Of a stretch of 64,000 nt of DNA, positions 18,588-26,290 are shown piece after piece (position 1 is the first letter of the stretch; each line of letters opens with the position of its first letter). Location of the stretch: NCBI RefSeq assembly GCF_024518835.1, contig NZ_JANIGO010000002.1, positions 67,522 to 131,521 on the forward strand, written 5' to 3'. The notes beneath the pieces are model-generated. The model did no database searches. It saw only the letters and a list, made by a program, of their open reading frames with translations, and was not told where the DNA came from. Made by a program: the position numbers and the translations under genes. Origin of the DNA: Limnobacter humi. GTDB taxonomy: Bacteria; Pseudomonadota; Gammaproteobacteria; Burkholderiales; Burkholderiaceae_B.

Positions 18588-20102
18588 ATGTGCGGGATAG
18601 TCGGTATAGCCGGTTTTTCTCCAGTCAATCAAATGCTCTACGACAGCTTGCTGTTGTTGCAGCACCGGGGGCAGGATGCTGCGGGCATCGCCACTGCCCA
18701 TGGCAATGCATTTTCAATGTTCAAAGGCAATGGCCTGGTTCGGGACGTGTTCAGAACCCGCAACATGCGTTCGTTGCCCGGGAACATGGGCATTGGCCAC
18801 GTGCGTTACCCCACAGCCGGTTCAGCAGCCAGCTCTGAAGAGGCTCAGCCTTTTTATGTGAATGCGCCGTATGGTTTGGTGTTGGCCCACAACGGCAACC
18901 TGACCAACAGCGAACGCCTGAAGGCCGAACTGTTTAAGAATGATCGCCGCCACATCAACACCAATTCGGACTCTGAGGTGTTGTTGAACGTGTTGGCCCA
19001 CGAGCTGCAATCCAAGGCGTCGGGCTACAACCTTGATCCAGTGACGATTTTCCGAGCCGTGGCTGGCATGCACAGCCGGGTGCGTGGCGCTTATGCCTGC
19101 GTGGCACTCATCGCGGGTTATGGGTTGTTGGGCTTCCGAGACCCATATGGCATTCGCCCGCTGGTGCTGGGCAAGATTGAAACGGAGCAGGGCACGGAAT
19201 ACATGTTGGCTTCCGAGTCGGTGGCATTGGCAGGCCTGGGTTTTGAGTTTGTTCGCGACATTGAACCGGGTGAAGCCATTTTTGTGGACATGGAAGGCAA
19301 TATTTCTGCTCAGCAATGTGCCGAAAAGCATTCCCTGAACCCGTGTATTTTTGAGTACGTGTACCTGGCTCGCCCAGACTCGGTGATTGACGGTGTGTCC
19401 GTGTACGAAGCCCGGGTGAAAATGGGTGAATACCTGGCTGATCAAATCAAGGCAGCCATGGACCCCCAAGAAATCGATGTGGTCATGCCCATTCCCGACT
19501 CCAGCCGCCCGGCGGCGCTGGAATTGGCCAACCAGATTGGCGTGCCCTATCGGGAAGGGTTTATCAAAAACCGCTACATCGGCCGTACCTTCATCATGCC
19601 GGGTCAGGCTGTGCGCAAAAAAAGTGTGCGGCAAAAGCTTAATGCCATCTCGGTGGAATTCCGCGGAAAAACAGTGTTGCTGGTGGATGACTCGATTGTC
19701 CGCGGCACCACCAGCCGTGAGATTGTCCAGATGGCCCGAGAAAGCGGCGCCAAAAAAGTGATTTTTGCCTCCGCGGCGCCACCGGTGCGATTTCCCAATG
19801 TGTACGGCATTGACATGCCGACTCGCGATGAGTTGATCGCCTCCGGCCGCAGTGACCAGGAGATTTGTGACGAGATTGGTGCAGATGCCTTGTTCTATCA
19901 AGACATCGAAGACATGAAACGCGCCATCACCGACTTGAACCCCACGATGACGGTGTTTGATGCGAGCTGTTTTGACGGCCATTACATCACTTGCGACATC
20001 ACGGCCGAATACCTAGACCGCCTTGAATACATGCGCAAGCATCCGGAGGTTCAGGAATCGGGTGGATTGCAAATGAACTTGGGGTACTCTGCGAACCAAT
20101 AA
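18588..20102 (+). CDS. purF: amidophosphoribosyltransferase
   Basis: First committed step of purine synthesis: PRPP plus glutamine gives phosphoribosylamine. The 504-aa length is normal. The mature enzyme starts at nucleophile Cys2 (MCGIVGIAG), the class II glutamine amidotransferase signature. The PRPP-binding loop is [18 protein letters not shown]. No metZ follows, although that gene often comes after purF in this order; instead a terminator and lysC follow. Confidence 0.98.
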   Translation: MCGIVGIAGFSPVNQMLYDSLLLLQHRGQDAAGIATAHGNAFSMFKGNGLVRDVFRTRNMRSLPGNMGIGHVRYPTAGSAASSEEAQPFYVNAPYGLVLAHNGNLTNSERLKAELFKNDRRHINTNSDSEVLLNVLAHELQSKASGYNLDPVTIFRAVAGMHSRVRGAYACVALIAGYGLLGFRDPYGIRPLVLGKIETEQGTEYMLASESVALAGLGFEFVRDIEPGEAIFVDMEGNISAQQCAEKHSLNPCIFEYVYLARPDSVIDGVSVYEARVKMGEYLADQIKAAMDPQEIDVVMPIPDSSRPAALELANQIGVPYREGFIKNRYIGRTFIMPGQAVRKKSVRQKLNAISVEFRGKTVLLVDDSIVRGTTSREIVQMARESGAKKVIFASAAPPVRFPNVYGIDMPTRDELIASGRSDQEICDEIGADALFYQDIEDMKRAITDLNPTMTVFDASCFDGHYITCDITAEYLDRLEYMRKHPEVQESGGLQMNLGYSANQ

Positions 20103-20214
20103 GCAGCCAGGCAATCCGCAGCGATTCAGTCAGCGTTTGAATTCAACTCGGGACCAACAAGGTTTGTCAGTTCTGTGTCATTCCTTGTTGTAAAATACAC
20201 AACACTTTGAAATC

Positions 20215-20243
20215 AAAGCGCGAAATGGTTCGCGCTTTTTATT
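20215..20243 (+). terminator. intrinsic terminator between purF and lysC
   Basis: AAAGCGCGAA (20215-20224) and TTCGCGCTTT (20229-20238) form a perfect 10-bp stem with loop ATGG, ending in a T-rich tail (20236-20243). It lies only about 20 nt before the lysC start codon. It must end the purF message, and it could also act on a transcript starting just upstream. Confidence 0.75.
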
Positions 20244-20262
20244 TGTGCAGGATGCACTCAAC

Positions 20263-21519
20263 ATGGCATTGATCGTACACAAATACGGTGGTACCTCCAT
20301 GGGGTCCACCGAGCGCATTAAAAATGTGGCCCGTCGAGTGGCCAAGTGGCACCGCGCTGGCCATCAAATGGTGGTGGTTCCGTCTGCCATGTCCGGCGAA
20401 ACCAACCGCTTGATTGGCCTGGCCAAGGAGATTCAGGCAGAGCCCGATCCCCGTGAGTTGGACATGCTGTGCTGCACCGGTGAACAAGCCTCGGTGGCGT
20501 TGCTGGCCATGGCCTTGAAAGCCCAAGGCCTGGAAGCCATCAGTTTTTCAGGCTGGCAAGTGCCCATCAAAACCGACAGCGCCTACACCAAGGCCCGCAT
20601 TGAGTCGATTGACGATGCGCGTATCCGTGCCGAGTTGAACGCCGGCAAGGTGGTCATCGTCACGGGTTTCCAGGGCATTGACAGCTTGGGCAACCAAACC
20701 ACGCTGGGTCGCGGTGGCTCGGACACCTCGGCCGTGGCGATTGCTGCTGCATTGAAAGCCGCTGAATGCCTGATTTACACCGATGTGGATGGCATTTACA
20801 CCACCGACCCACGCGTGGTGCCCGAAGCCCGACGCATGACGGTGATTTCTTTCGAAGAAATGCTGGAAATGGCCTCTTTGGGCTCGAAGGTGTTGCAAAT
20901 TCGCTCGGTGGAATTCGCTGGCAAATACCGTGTGCCCACCCGCACGCTGTCCAGCCTGACCGATCCCGATATTCCGCTGGCTGAAGAAATGAAGTCCGGC
21001 ACCCTGATTACTTTTGAGGAAGATGAACATATGGAACAGGCCGTTGTTTCCGGTATCGCCTTCAACCGTGATGAAGCCAAAATTACCATCCGCGGTGTTC
21101 CCGACAAACCCGGTGTGGCGTATCAAATTCTGGGGCAGGTGGCCGACGCCAACATTGACGTGGACATGATCATCCAGAACCAGGGTTCAGATGGCACCAC
21201 CGACTTCACCTTCACGGTACACCGCAACGAATTCAACAAAACCATGGACTTGTTGAAAAACAAAATCCAGGGTGCGGTTGGGGCACGTGAAGTGGCCGGC
21301 GACACCAATGTGTGCAAGGTCTCGATTGTGGGCATCGGCATGCGTTCGCATGTGGGTGTGGCCAGCCTGATGTTCAAAACTCTGTCTGATGAAGGCATCA
21401 ATATCCAGATGATTTCAACCTCGGAAATCAAGGTGTCTGTGCTCATTGAAGACAAGTACATGGAACTGGCTGTGCGTGCTTTGCACAAGGCTTTTGGTCT
21501 GGACAAACAGGCCGCCTGA
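20263..21519 (+). CDS. lysC: aspartate kinase
   Basis: Phosphorylates aspartate, the entry to lysine, threonine, methionine and diaminopimelate. From ATG 20263 (AGGA about 10 nt upstream) it is 418 aa. It starts with the kinase motif MALIVHKYGGTSMGS and has GRGGSDTSAVAIAAAL and the substrate segment YTDVDGIYTTDPR. The C-terminal third carries two ACT domains (GVPDKPGVAYQILGQV and VSIVGIGMRSHVGVAS) for feedback inhibition. It is followed by tRNA-Ser, an order I associate with Burkholderiales. Confidence 0.96.
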   Translation: MALIVHKYGGTSMGSTERIKNVARRVAKWHRAGHQMVVVPSAMSGETNRLIGLAKEIQAEPDPRELDMLCCTGEQASVALLAMALKAQGLEAISFSGWQVPIKTDSAYTKARIESIDDARIRAELNAGKVVIVTGFQGIDSLGNQTTLGRGGSDTSAVAIAAALKAAECLIYTDVDGIYTTDPRVVPEARRMTVISFEEMLEMASLGSKVLQIRSVEFAGKYRVPTRTLSSLTDPDIPLAEEMKSGTLITFEEDEHMEQAVVSGIAFNRDEAKITIRGVPDKPGVAYQILGQVADANIDVDMIIQNQGSDGTTDFTFTVHRNEFNKTMDLLKNKIQGAVGAREVAGDTNVCKVSIVGIGMRSHVGVASLMFKTLSDEGINIQMISTSEIKVSVLIEDKYMELAVRALHKAFGLDKQAA

Positions 21520-21524
21520 ATTTA

Positions 21525-21543
21525 AGCCCCCAAAAGGGGCTTT
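21525..21543 (+). terminator. weak hairpin after lysC
   Basis: AGCCCC (21525-21530) pairs with GGGGCT (21536-21541) around CAAAA, 5 nt after the lysC stop. Only three T follow, so it may be a weak or Rho-assisted terminator. Confidence 0.4.
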
Positions 21544-21568
21544 GGCTGGTAATCAGCCGCAAACCGTG

Positions 21569-21574
21569 TATAAT
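21569..21574 (+). promoter_or_regulatory. -10 element of tRNA-Ser promoter
   Basis: A perfect TATAAT lies 12 nt before the first base of the mature tRNA. I find no good -35 hexamer at 16-18 nt spacing, so the promoter call rests on the -10 and its position. Confidence 0.45.
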
Positions 21575-21586
21575 CCACGGTCTTAC

Positions 21587-21677
21587 GGAGACGTGGCCGA
21601 GTGGTCGAAGGCACTCCCCTGCTAAGGGAGCATACCCCAAAAGGGTATCGGAAGTTCGAATCTTCTCGTCTCCGCCA
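21587..21677 (+). tRNA. tRNA-Ser (anticodon GCU)
   Basis: 91 nt including encoded CCA (21675-21677). The acceptor stem GGAGACG pairs with CGTCTCC. D-arm GCCGAGTGGTCGAAGGC. The anticodon stem-loop CTCCC-CTGCTAA-GGGAG puts anticodon GCT at 21621-21623. A long variable arm (ATACCCCAAAAGGGTAT) marks it as class II. The T-arm contains GTTCGAATC. It reads AGC and AGU codons. Confidence 0.97.
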
Positions 21678-21687
21678 GTGAACACCC

Positions 21688-21735
21688 AAAAACCCCGATT
21701 CAATGTTGCGTGGTCAACGTTGTTCGGGGTTTTTG
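21688..21735 (+). terminator. long terminator hairpin after tRNA-Ser
   Basis: AAAAACCCCGA (21688-21698) pairs with TCGGGGTTTTT (21724-21734). The interior adds a second helix, CAATGTTG with CAACGTTG (one U-G pair), so nearly the whole element folds into one rod. The symmetric A and T runs mean it can work in both directions, also shielding the tRNA from the minus-strand gene beyond. Confidence 0.85.
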
Positions 21736-21776
21736 TTTGAATTCAAAGTTCGATGCACCATCGCTCACCTGAGGGT

Positions 21777-22202
21777 TTATAACGGCGCTGAATATTTCGG
21801 CGCTTTGGGCGAGGTCTGACCGGCCTTGTTGAGGTTGACACGAATCTCATCTGGATACACAAACATGGCGCCAGTGGCCAGGTCGGTAATGCCCAAGTCG
21901 AGAATACCGCTGGCCACGCCAGCAGAACTGGCGTGACTCACGACTTTGATGGTTTGTGAGTCATAGCCAGGCGCCGTACACAGGGCAATGATGTCGTCTT
22001 TGTCTTTGCTAACCACAATTGAATTGTTCTGCTTTGACACTGTGCCCAGCTCCCCGTCATCAACGCGGGTAAGGCTACACACCGTGTTGTCGGGGTCCAT
22101 CTTGAAGATCAGTGTCTGTTTGGTGCCTTGGGTGATGGTGGCGCAGGCTGCGGTTGCAAAAAGCAGCACCGCGGCGCTCGTGTGTTTCAAGGGTGTGTGC
22201 AT
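21777..22202 (-). CDS. hypothetical lipoprotein
   Basis: I do not recognise a named family. From ATG 22202 (GGAA a few nt upstream) it is 141 aa: signal peptide MHTPLKHTSAAVLLFATAAC with a lipobox ending at Cys20, then ATITQGTKQTLIFKMDP and a small beta-rich domain. The TxGTKQTL start of the mature protein is shared by many short proteobacterial lipoproteins of unknown role. An in-frame upstream extension to 22247 lacks signal-peptide character. It is convergent with the tRNA across the bidirectional terminator and divergent from the next lipoprotein. Confidence 0.7.
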   Translation of the reverse strand: MHTPLKHTSAAVLLFATAACATITQGTKQTLIFKMDPDNTVCSLTRVDDGELGTVSKQNNSIVVSKDKDDIIALCTAPGYDSQTIKVVSHASSAGVASGILDLGITDLATGAMFVYPDEIRVNLNKAGQTSPKAPKYSAPL

Positions 22203-22366
22203 GAATTGTTCCGTATACCAATATCCACTTTGGATACTATGCGTCACCGCTTATGGCGGGAAATCATCCGCTTGATGTAATCAAAATGACTACGCTTTAC
22301 TGATGATGGTCGACTTGGGTTTGCCAGCAGTACATTGGCGAAGTTATCCCGACATGCAGGCACACC

Positions 22367-22891
22367 ATGAAAGAATCTGTAACGGCAGTACGCGCTTTAC
22401 TGTTGGCTCTCCTGCTGACAACGCTGGGTTTGAATGTGGCTTGTACTTCCATGGCCAAATCGGCGGGCATGTCGTTGATTTCCGGCAAGCTGGACAGCAA
22501 CATCGGGCAGTCCTATAACACGGTGATTGAAAACCCCAGAACCTACGGACCACTGATTGGCGAGGAAAAACTGGCAGGCGGATTTACTGTGAAAAAACAC
22601 CTGACCGATCGGCGCGGCAAAGGCAGTATTTTCGACATGGCTGGTGGCGGTGAGCCGATTGGCGTAGAGACCAAGATGCGCATGGCCACGTACTTCAAGG
22701 TGGATTCGAAAGGCATTATTCGGGACTGGGCCGCCGGCTACATCGATGTGGGTACGGGGTTTGGTTTGGCAGGCTTGAGCATCACGGAAATTTTTGGTGT
22801 GAAAGACCGTGATGTGTACATTGAAGAAGTGGACCAAACCGTGAAAACCCGGGATGACAAACCTTACACTGTTTGGAAAACCACAGGCTGA
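22367..22891 (+). CDS. hypothetical lipoprotein
   Basis: Unrecognised 174-aa protein. The N-terminus is a signal sequence (VRALLLALLLTTLGLNVAC) with a plausible lipobox at Cys26, so an envelope location is likely. The mature part has Gly-rich, polar segments (YGPLIGEEKLAGGFTVKK) and ends in a charged beta-like stretch. There are no catalytic motifs. It is divergent from the other lipoprotein gene across 164 nt and convergent with the DUF1275 gene (10-nt gap). Confidence 0.65.
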   Translation: MKESVTAVRALLLALLLTTLGLNVACTSMAKSAGMSLISGKLDSNIGQSYNTVIENPRTYGPLIGEEKLAGGFTVKKHLTDRRGKGSIFDMAGGGEPIGVETKMRMATYFKVDSKGIIRDWAAGYIDVGTGFGLAGLSITEIFGVKDRDVYIEEVDQTVKTRDDKPYTVWKTTG

Positions 22892-22901
22892 TCAGCGCGA
22901 T

Positions 22902-23660
22902 CTACAGGGGTGGACGGCGAAATTGTTTGCGGACATCGTCCCAAATAGACAGCAAACTCACCAACATCAGCGATGTTGCAATGGGCACGGTGGTGATGTA
23001 GCCAAACTGCTTGAAGCCCCAGGCACCAGCCAGACCACCCACAAAAAAACCGGTCAGCAGGCCTGCCAATAAGCGAAGCTTGTTACGGTCTGCGCGCACT
23101 GCGGGTGTGCTTGCATGCATTGTCCGGTTAACGTACAGCAGCTTGCCCAACTCGATACCGAGGTCCGTCACAATGCCGGTAACATGCGTGGTGCGAATTT
23201 CCGATTTGGACAGCTTGCTGACCAGGGCGTTTTGCAAGCCCATCAAGAAACAGAGCAGGGCGGCTGTCAGTGGAATGTAGAAACGTTCATAGTCATCCAG
23301 GCGGCCACCCAAAACACCAAAGCACAGCAGCAGAAGCGCTTCCAAGGCCAACGGGATGGCAAATTCGCTGGTGAGCCGTCTTTTTCGAGCGAAATTGACC
23401 AGGATGGCACACAGCATGGCACCCAGCAGAAACGATACCAAGGATGCGGCACCGGCCAACACCAGCGTGTGTTGGCCGAGAACCCACGCGTCACTCAGGG
23501 AGGACACCACACCGGTCATGTGGCTGGTGTATTGGTGAACAGCCAAGAAGCCGCCAGCATTGATGGCACCCGCCACAGCCGCCAGGTAGATGCCCAACTG
23601 GGCATTGGCCTGGCGCGTGCGCTGATGACCGATCAAGCTGCGCGGCAGTCTGAACGGCAT
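22902..23660 (-). CDS. YoaK family (DUF1275) membrane protein
   Basis: Integral membrane protein of 252 aa with about six hydrophobic segments. The N-terminal region GAINAGGFLAVHQYTSHMTGVVSSL is the DUF1275 hallmark (GxxNAxGFL...HMTGN-like). Function unknown for the family. Its start lies 7 nt downstream of the cphA stop on the same strand, so it may be the last gene of the cyanophycin operon. That linkage is positional only. Confidence 0.85.
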   Translation of the reverse strand: MPFRLPRSLIGHQRTRQANAQLGIYLAAVAGAINAGGFLAVHQYTSHMTGVVSSLSDAWVLGQHTLVLAGAASLVSFLLGAMLCAILVNFARKRRLTSEFAIPLALEALLLLCFGVLGGRLDDYERFYIPLTAALLCFLMGLQNALVSKLSKSEIRTTHVTGIVTDLGIELGKLLYVNRTMHASTPAVRADRNKLRLLAGLLTGFFVGGLAGAWGFKQFGYITTVPIATSLMLVSLLSIWDDVRKQFRRPPL

Positions 23661-23667
23661 GGCCGCT

Positions 23668-26277
23668 TTACGCCGCCCGTTTGGCTGGGATGGTGTGCTG
23701 CTTCAGGTAATCCAAGGCTTCGTTCACCTGGTCAATCAACACCAACACCAGCGAACCCGATGAGGCCTTGTCCAACGCTGTTTGGATGGCGTTGAATTCA
23801 CCTCGCAATTCCATGACATTGGGTGGCGTTGTGGCGTCTGCCTGTGCGATGCCTTGTTGCAGCAGCGCGAGCGTTTCTCCGTCTGGTCGGCCTCGTTGGC
23901 ACGCATCTTCATACAGGATAATGTGGTCGAAAAAGCCACCCACAATTCGTCCCTGCTCGATGATATCCACATCGCGTCGGTCGCCAGCGGCGCTGATGAC
24001 CACCGTGCGTTGGCTGGCCGGCACGTTTTTCAATGTATTGACCAAGCTGGCGATTGCATCCGGATTGTGTCCGTAGTCTGCAATGATCGAAGCGCCTTTG
24101 TGATCGAAGAAATTGAAGCGGCCGGGCACTGTGTCGGGTGTGGACTGAAAAGTGGCCAGGGCTGCTCGAATGGTCTCGAATGGCACGTTCAGGCCCAAAG
24201 CAGCACCGATTGCACACATGACGTTGTGAACCTGGAAGGTAAACAGCCCATGGTTGGTTAGGGGTACATCGGCCAGGTCGATGTTTTCTTCCAGCCCATC
24301 ATGGCTGACATGGACCACACGCCCGTCGTGCACAATCACCGGCATGCCCTTGGCTTTGTGCGCAGCAACCACAGTGTTTTCCGGGTTGCTGGTGAAAAAC
24401 AGTACCCGACCAGGTGTCAGTTTGGCCATGGCCACGGTGTGTTTGTCGTCAGCATTCAGCACCGACAGACCACCCGGCTTCACGTTTTGGACCAGAACAC
24501 TCTTGAGCAGGGCTAGGTCTTCAACACTGTCAATGAAATTCAGACCCAAATGGTCGCCTTCGCCGATGTTGGTCACGATGCCGACATCGCACATGTCAAA
24601 GCCCAAGCCTTCCCGCAACATGCCGCCACGCGCACATTCGAGCACGGCTGCATCCGCCTCGGGGTGCATCAACACTTTTAGCGCGCTGCGGGGGCCGCTA
24701 CAGTCGCCCGTGTCCACCAGGTGGCCATTGACAATAACGCCCTCCGTACCTGTGAACCCCACCCGCAAATTGTGGTAACGCAAAATTTGTTCAATGAGCC
24801 GCACGGTGGTGGTCTTTCCGTTGGTGCCTGTAACGGCCACAATGGGTATTCGGCCTGTTTCGCCGGGCGCAAACATAAAGTCAATCATGGCTTGGCCCAC
24901 ATCCCGACCCTTGCCAATCGATGGCTCCAGGTGCATTCGCAAGCCTGGCGCGGCGTTTAACTCAACAATGCCACCGCCTTGAGCCTCCAGAGATTCATCC
25001 ACCCGTTGACACACCACATCCACACCGCACACATCGATACCGATGAGTTGTGCAGCCTGTATCACCATTTGCGCCAGTTCAGGGTGAACATTGTCAGTCA
25101 CGTCAGTGGCAGTGCCACCGGTGCTGAGGTTGGCGTTGTTGCGCAATACCACCCTTGTGCCAGCTTCCGGAATGGAATCGGCTGTAAAACCCTGTTTGGC
25201 GATTCGTGCTTTCGCGATGTCATCCAGCCGCAGTTTGCTCAGTGCGCTGCCATGGCCTTCACCCCGCAGCGGGTTTTTATTTTCAAGCGCAATCAACTCG
25301 GCGATGGTGTGTTTTCCGTCACCAATGACATTCGGTGGTTCGCGACGCGCGGCAGCCACCAGTTTCCCACCCACCACCAAGAAGCGATAGTCATGGCCGG
25401 GAATGAATTCTTCGACCATGGGGATGCCGCTGCCATAGGGTTTGGCTGCATCCCAAGCAATCCGCAGATGGTCTTCATCCAGAATGTTCACCGTCACACC
25501 CTTGCCTTGGTTGCCGTCGCTGGGTTTGACCACCACGCCCTTGTTGATGTCTTTGCGGTTCAGTTTGCGAAATGCATCCAGGGCTTCTTCGAATGTGGGG
25601 CACAAAAAACCGCGCGGAACAGGCACACCGGCTGCAGCCAGAATTTGTTTGGTCAGGTCTTTGTCCTGCGCAATCGCTTCCGAAATTGCGCTGGTGCTGT
25701 CGGTTTCTGCAGCCTGGATGCGGCGAGCCTTGGAACCCCAACCCAGTTGTGCCAGGCTGCCCTGGGTTAGTCGACGCACCGGGATCCCGCGTCGAATGGC
25801 TGCATTGATGATGGAACCCGTGCTGGGGCCTAACTTGACGTCTTCGTACAGGTCTTTGAGTTTGGCAATGGACGCGGCGGTATCAAAATGCTCGCCCTTG
25901 AGTTCGGCCTGAATCAGGGCAAAAGCCTCATCCATGGCTGCGCGGCCCAGCTCCTCTTCTTCATATTGCACGACCACCCGGAAATAGCCGCTGTTCAGGT
26001 TGTCCGCCACATGAAAAAAAGTAACCGGAGAACCAGCCTCAACCTGAAGTCGCAACGCCACCTTGCCCAGAATATGAGCCAGTGCCAGGTTACTGAGTTC
26101 AAGTCCGGTGGCGCGCAGTGCACCAATGCCAGGTATGGCCGTCCGCACGCGGGCTTCAATGCTGGCAAACCGGTCCAGCAGGCGTTCATTTTCTTCGCAA
26201 AACACCAGCGCTTCGATGCTGGTGTTTTTGCTCCACAGATTGGGGCCGCGCAGGGCTCGGATTCGTTCGATGTTCAT
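23668..26277 (-). CDS. cphA: cyanophycin synthetase
   Basis: Makes cyanophycin, a storage polymer of a poly-Asp backbone with Arg side chains, using ATP and no ribosome. From ATG 26277 (869 aa) it begins with the family start MNIERIRALRGPNLWS; an in-frame upstream extension lies inside the neighbouring gene and is rejected. Domains: N-terminal CphA domain (1 to about 160), ATP-grasp domain that adds Asp (VVKPSDGNQGKGVTVNI, later VELNAAPGLRMHLEPS), and a Mur-ligase-like domain that adds Arg, with an intact P-loop GTNGKTTTVRLIEQ near residue 485 and a full C-terminal Mur domain (IADYGHNPDAI). It is 13 nt downstream of the second synthetase gene. No cyanophycinase gene is seen in the window. Confidence 0.95.
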   Translation of the reverse strand: MNIERIRALRGPNLWSKNTSIEALVFCEENERLLDRFASIEARVRTAIPGIGALRATGLELSNLALAHILGKVALRLQVEAGSPVTFFHVADNLNSGYFRVVVQYEEEELGRAAMDEAFALIQAELKGEHFDTAASIAKLKDLYEDVKLGPSTGSIINAAIRRGIPVRRLTQGSLAQLGWGSKARRIQAAETDSTSAISEAIAQDKDLTKQILAAAGVPVPRGFLCPTFEEALDAFRKLNRKDINKGVVVKPSDGNQGKGVTVNILDEDHLRIAWDAAKPYGSGIPMVEEFIPGHDYRFLVVGGKLVAAARREPPNVIGDGKHTIAELIALENKNPLRGEGHGSALSKLRLDDIAKARIAKQGFTADSIPEAGTRVVLRNNANLSTGGTATDVTDNVHPELAQMVIQAAQLIGIDVCGVDVVCQRVDESLEAQGGGIVELNAAPGLRMHLEPSIGKGRDVGQAMIDFMFAPGETGRIPIVAVTGTNGKTTTVRLIEQILRYHNLRVGFTGTEGVIVNGHLVDTGDCSGPRSALKVLMHPEADAAVLECARGGMLREGLGFDMCDVGIVTNIGEGDHLGLNFIDSVEDLALLKSVLVQNVKPGGLSVLNADDKHTVAMAKLTPGRVLFFTSNPENTVVAAHKAKGMPVIVHDGRVVHVSHDGLEENIDLADVPLTNHGLFTFQVHNVMCAIGAALGLNVPFETIRAALATFQSTPDTVPGRFNFFDHKGASIIADYGHNPDAIASLVNTLKNVPASQRTVVISAAGDRRDVDIIEQGRIVGGFFDHIILYEDACQRGRPDGETLALLQQGIAQADATTPPNVMELRGEFNAIQTALDKASSGSLVLVLIDQVNEALDYLKQHTIPAKRAA

Positions 26278-26290
26278 GGTCTGTGTCGGT

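Noticed and set aside
15844-19982. Long minus-strand open frames opposite folC (361 codons), the SPOR gene (308 codons) and purF (386 codons)
   Set aside because: They lie antisense to well-identified genes and carry no motifs; such frames arise from the codon bias of the real strand.
21587-21777. tRNA-Ser as an integration site for a mobile element
   Set aside because: No integrase, no partial tRNA repeat downstream and no change in gene style; the hairpin after it is an ordinary terminator.
24979-25770. 263-codon plus-strand frame opposite cphA
   Set aside because: Antisense to the conserved ATP-grasp region and without motifs.
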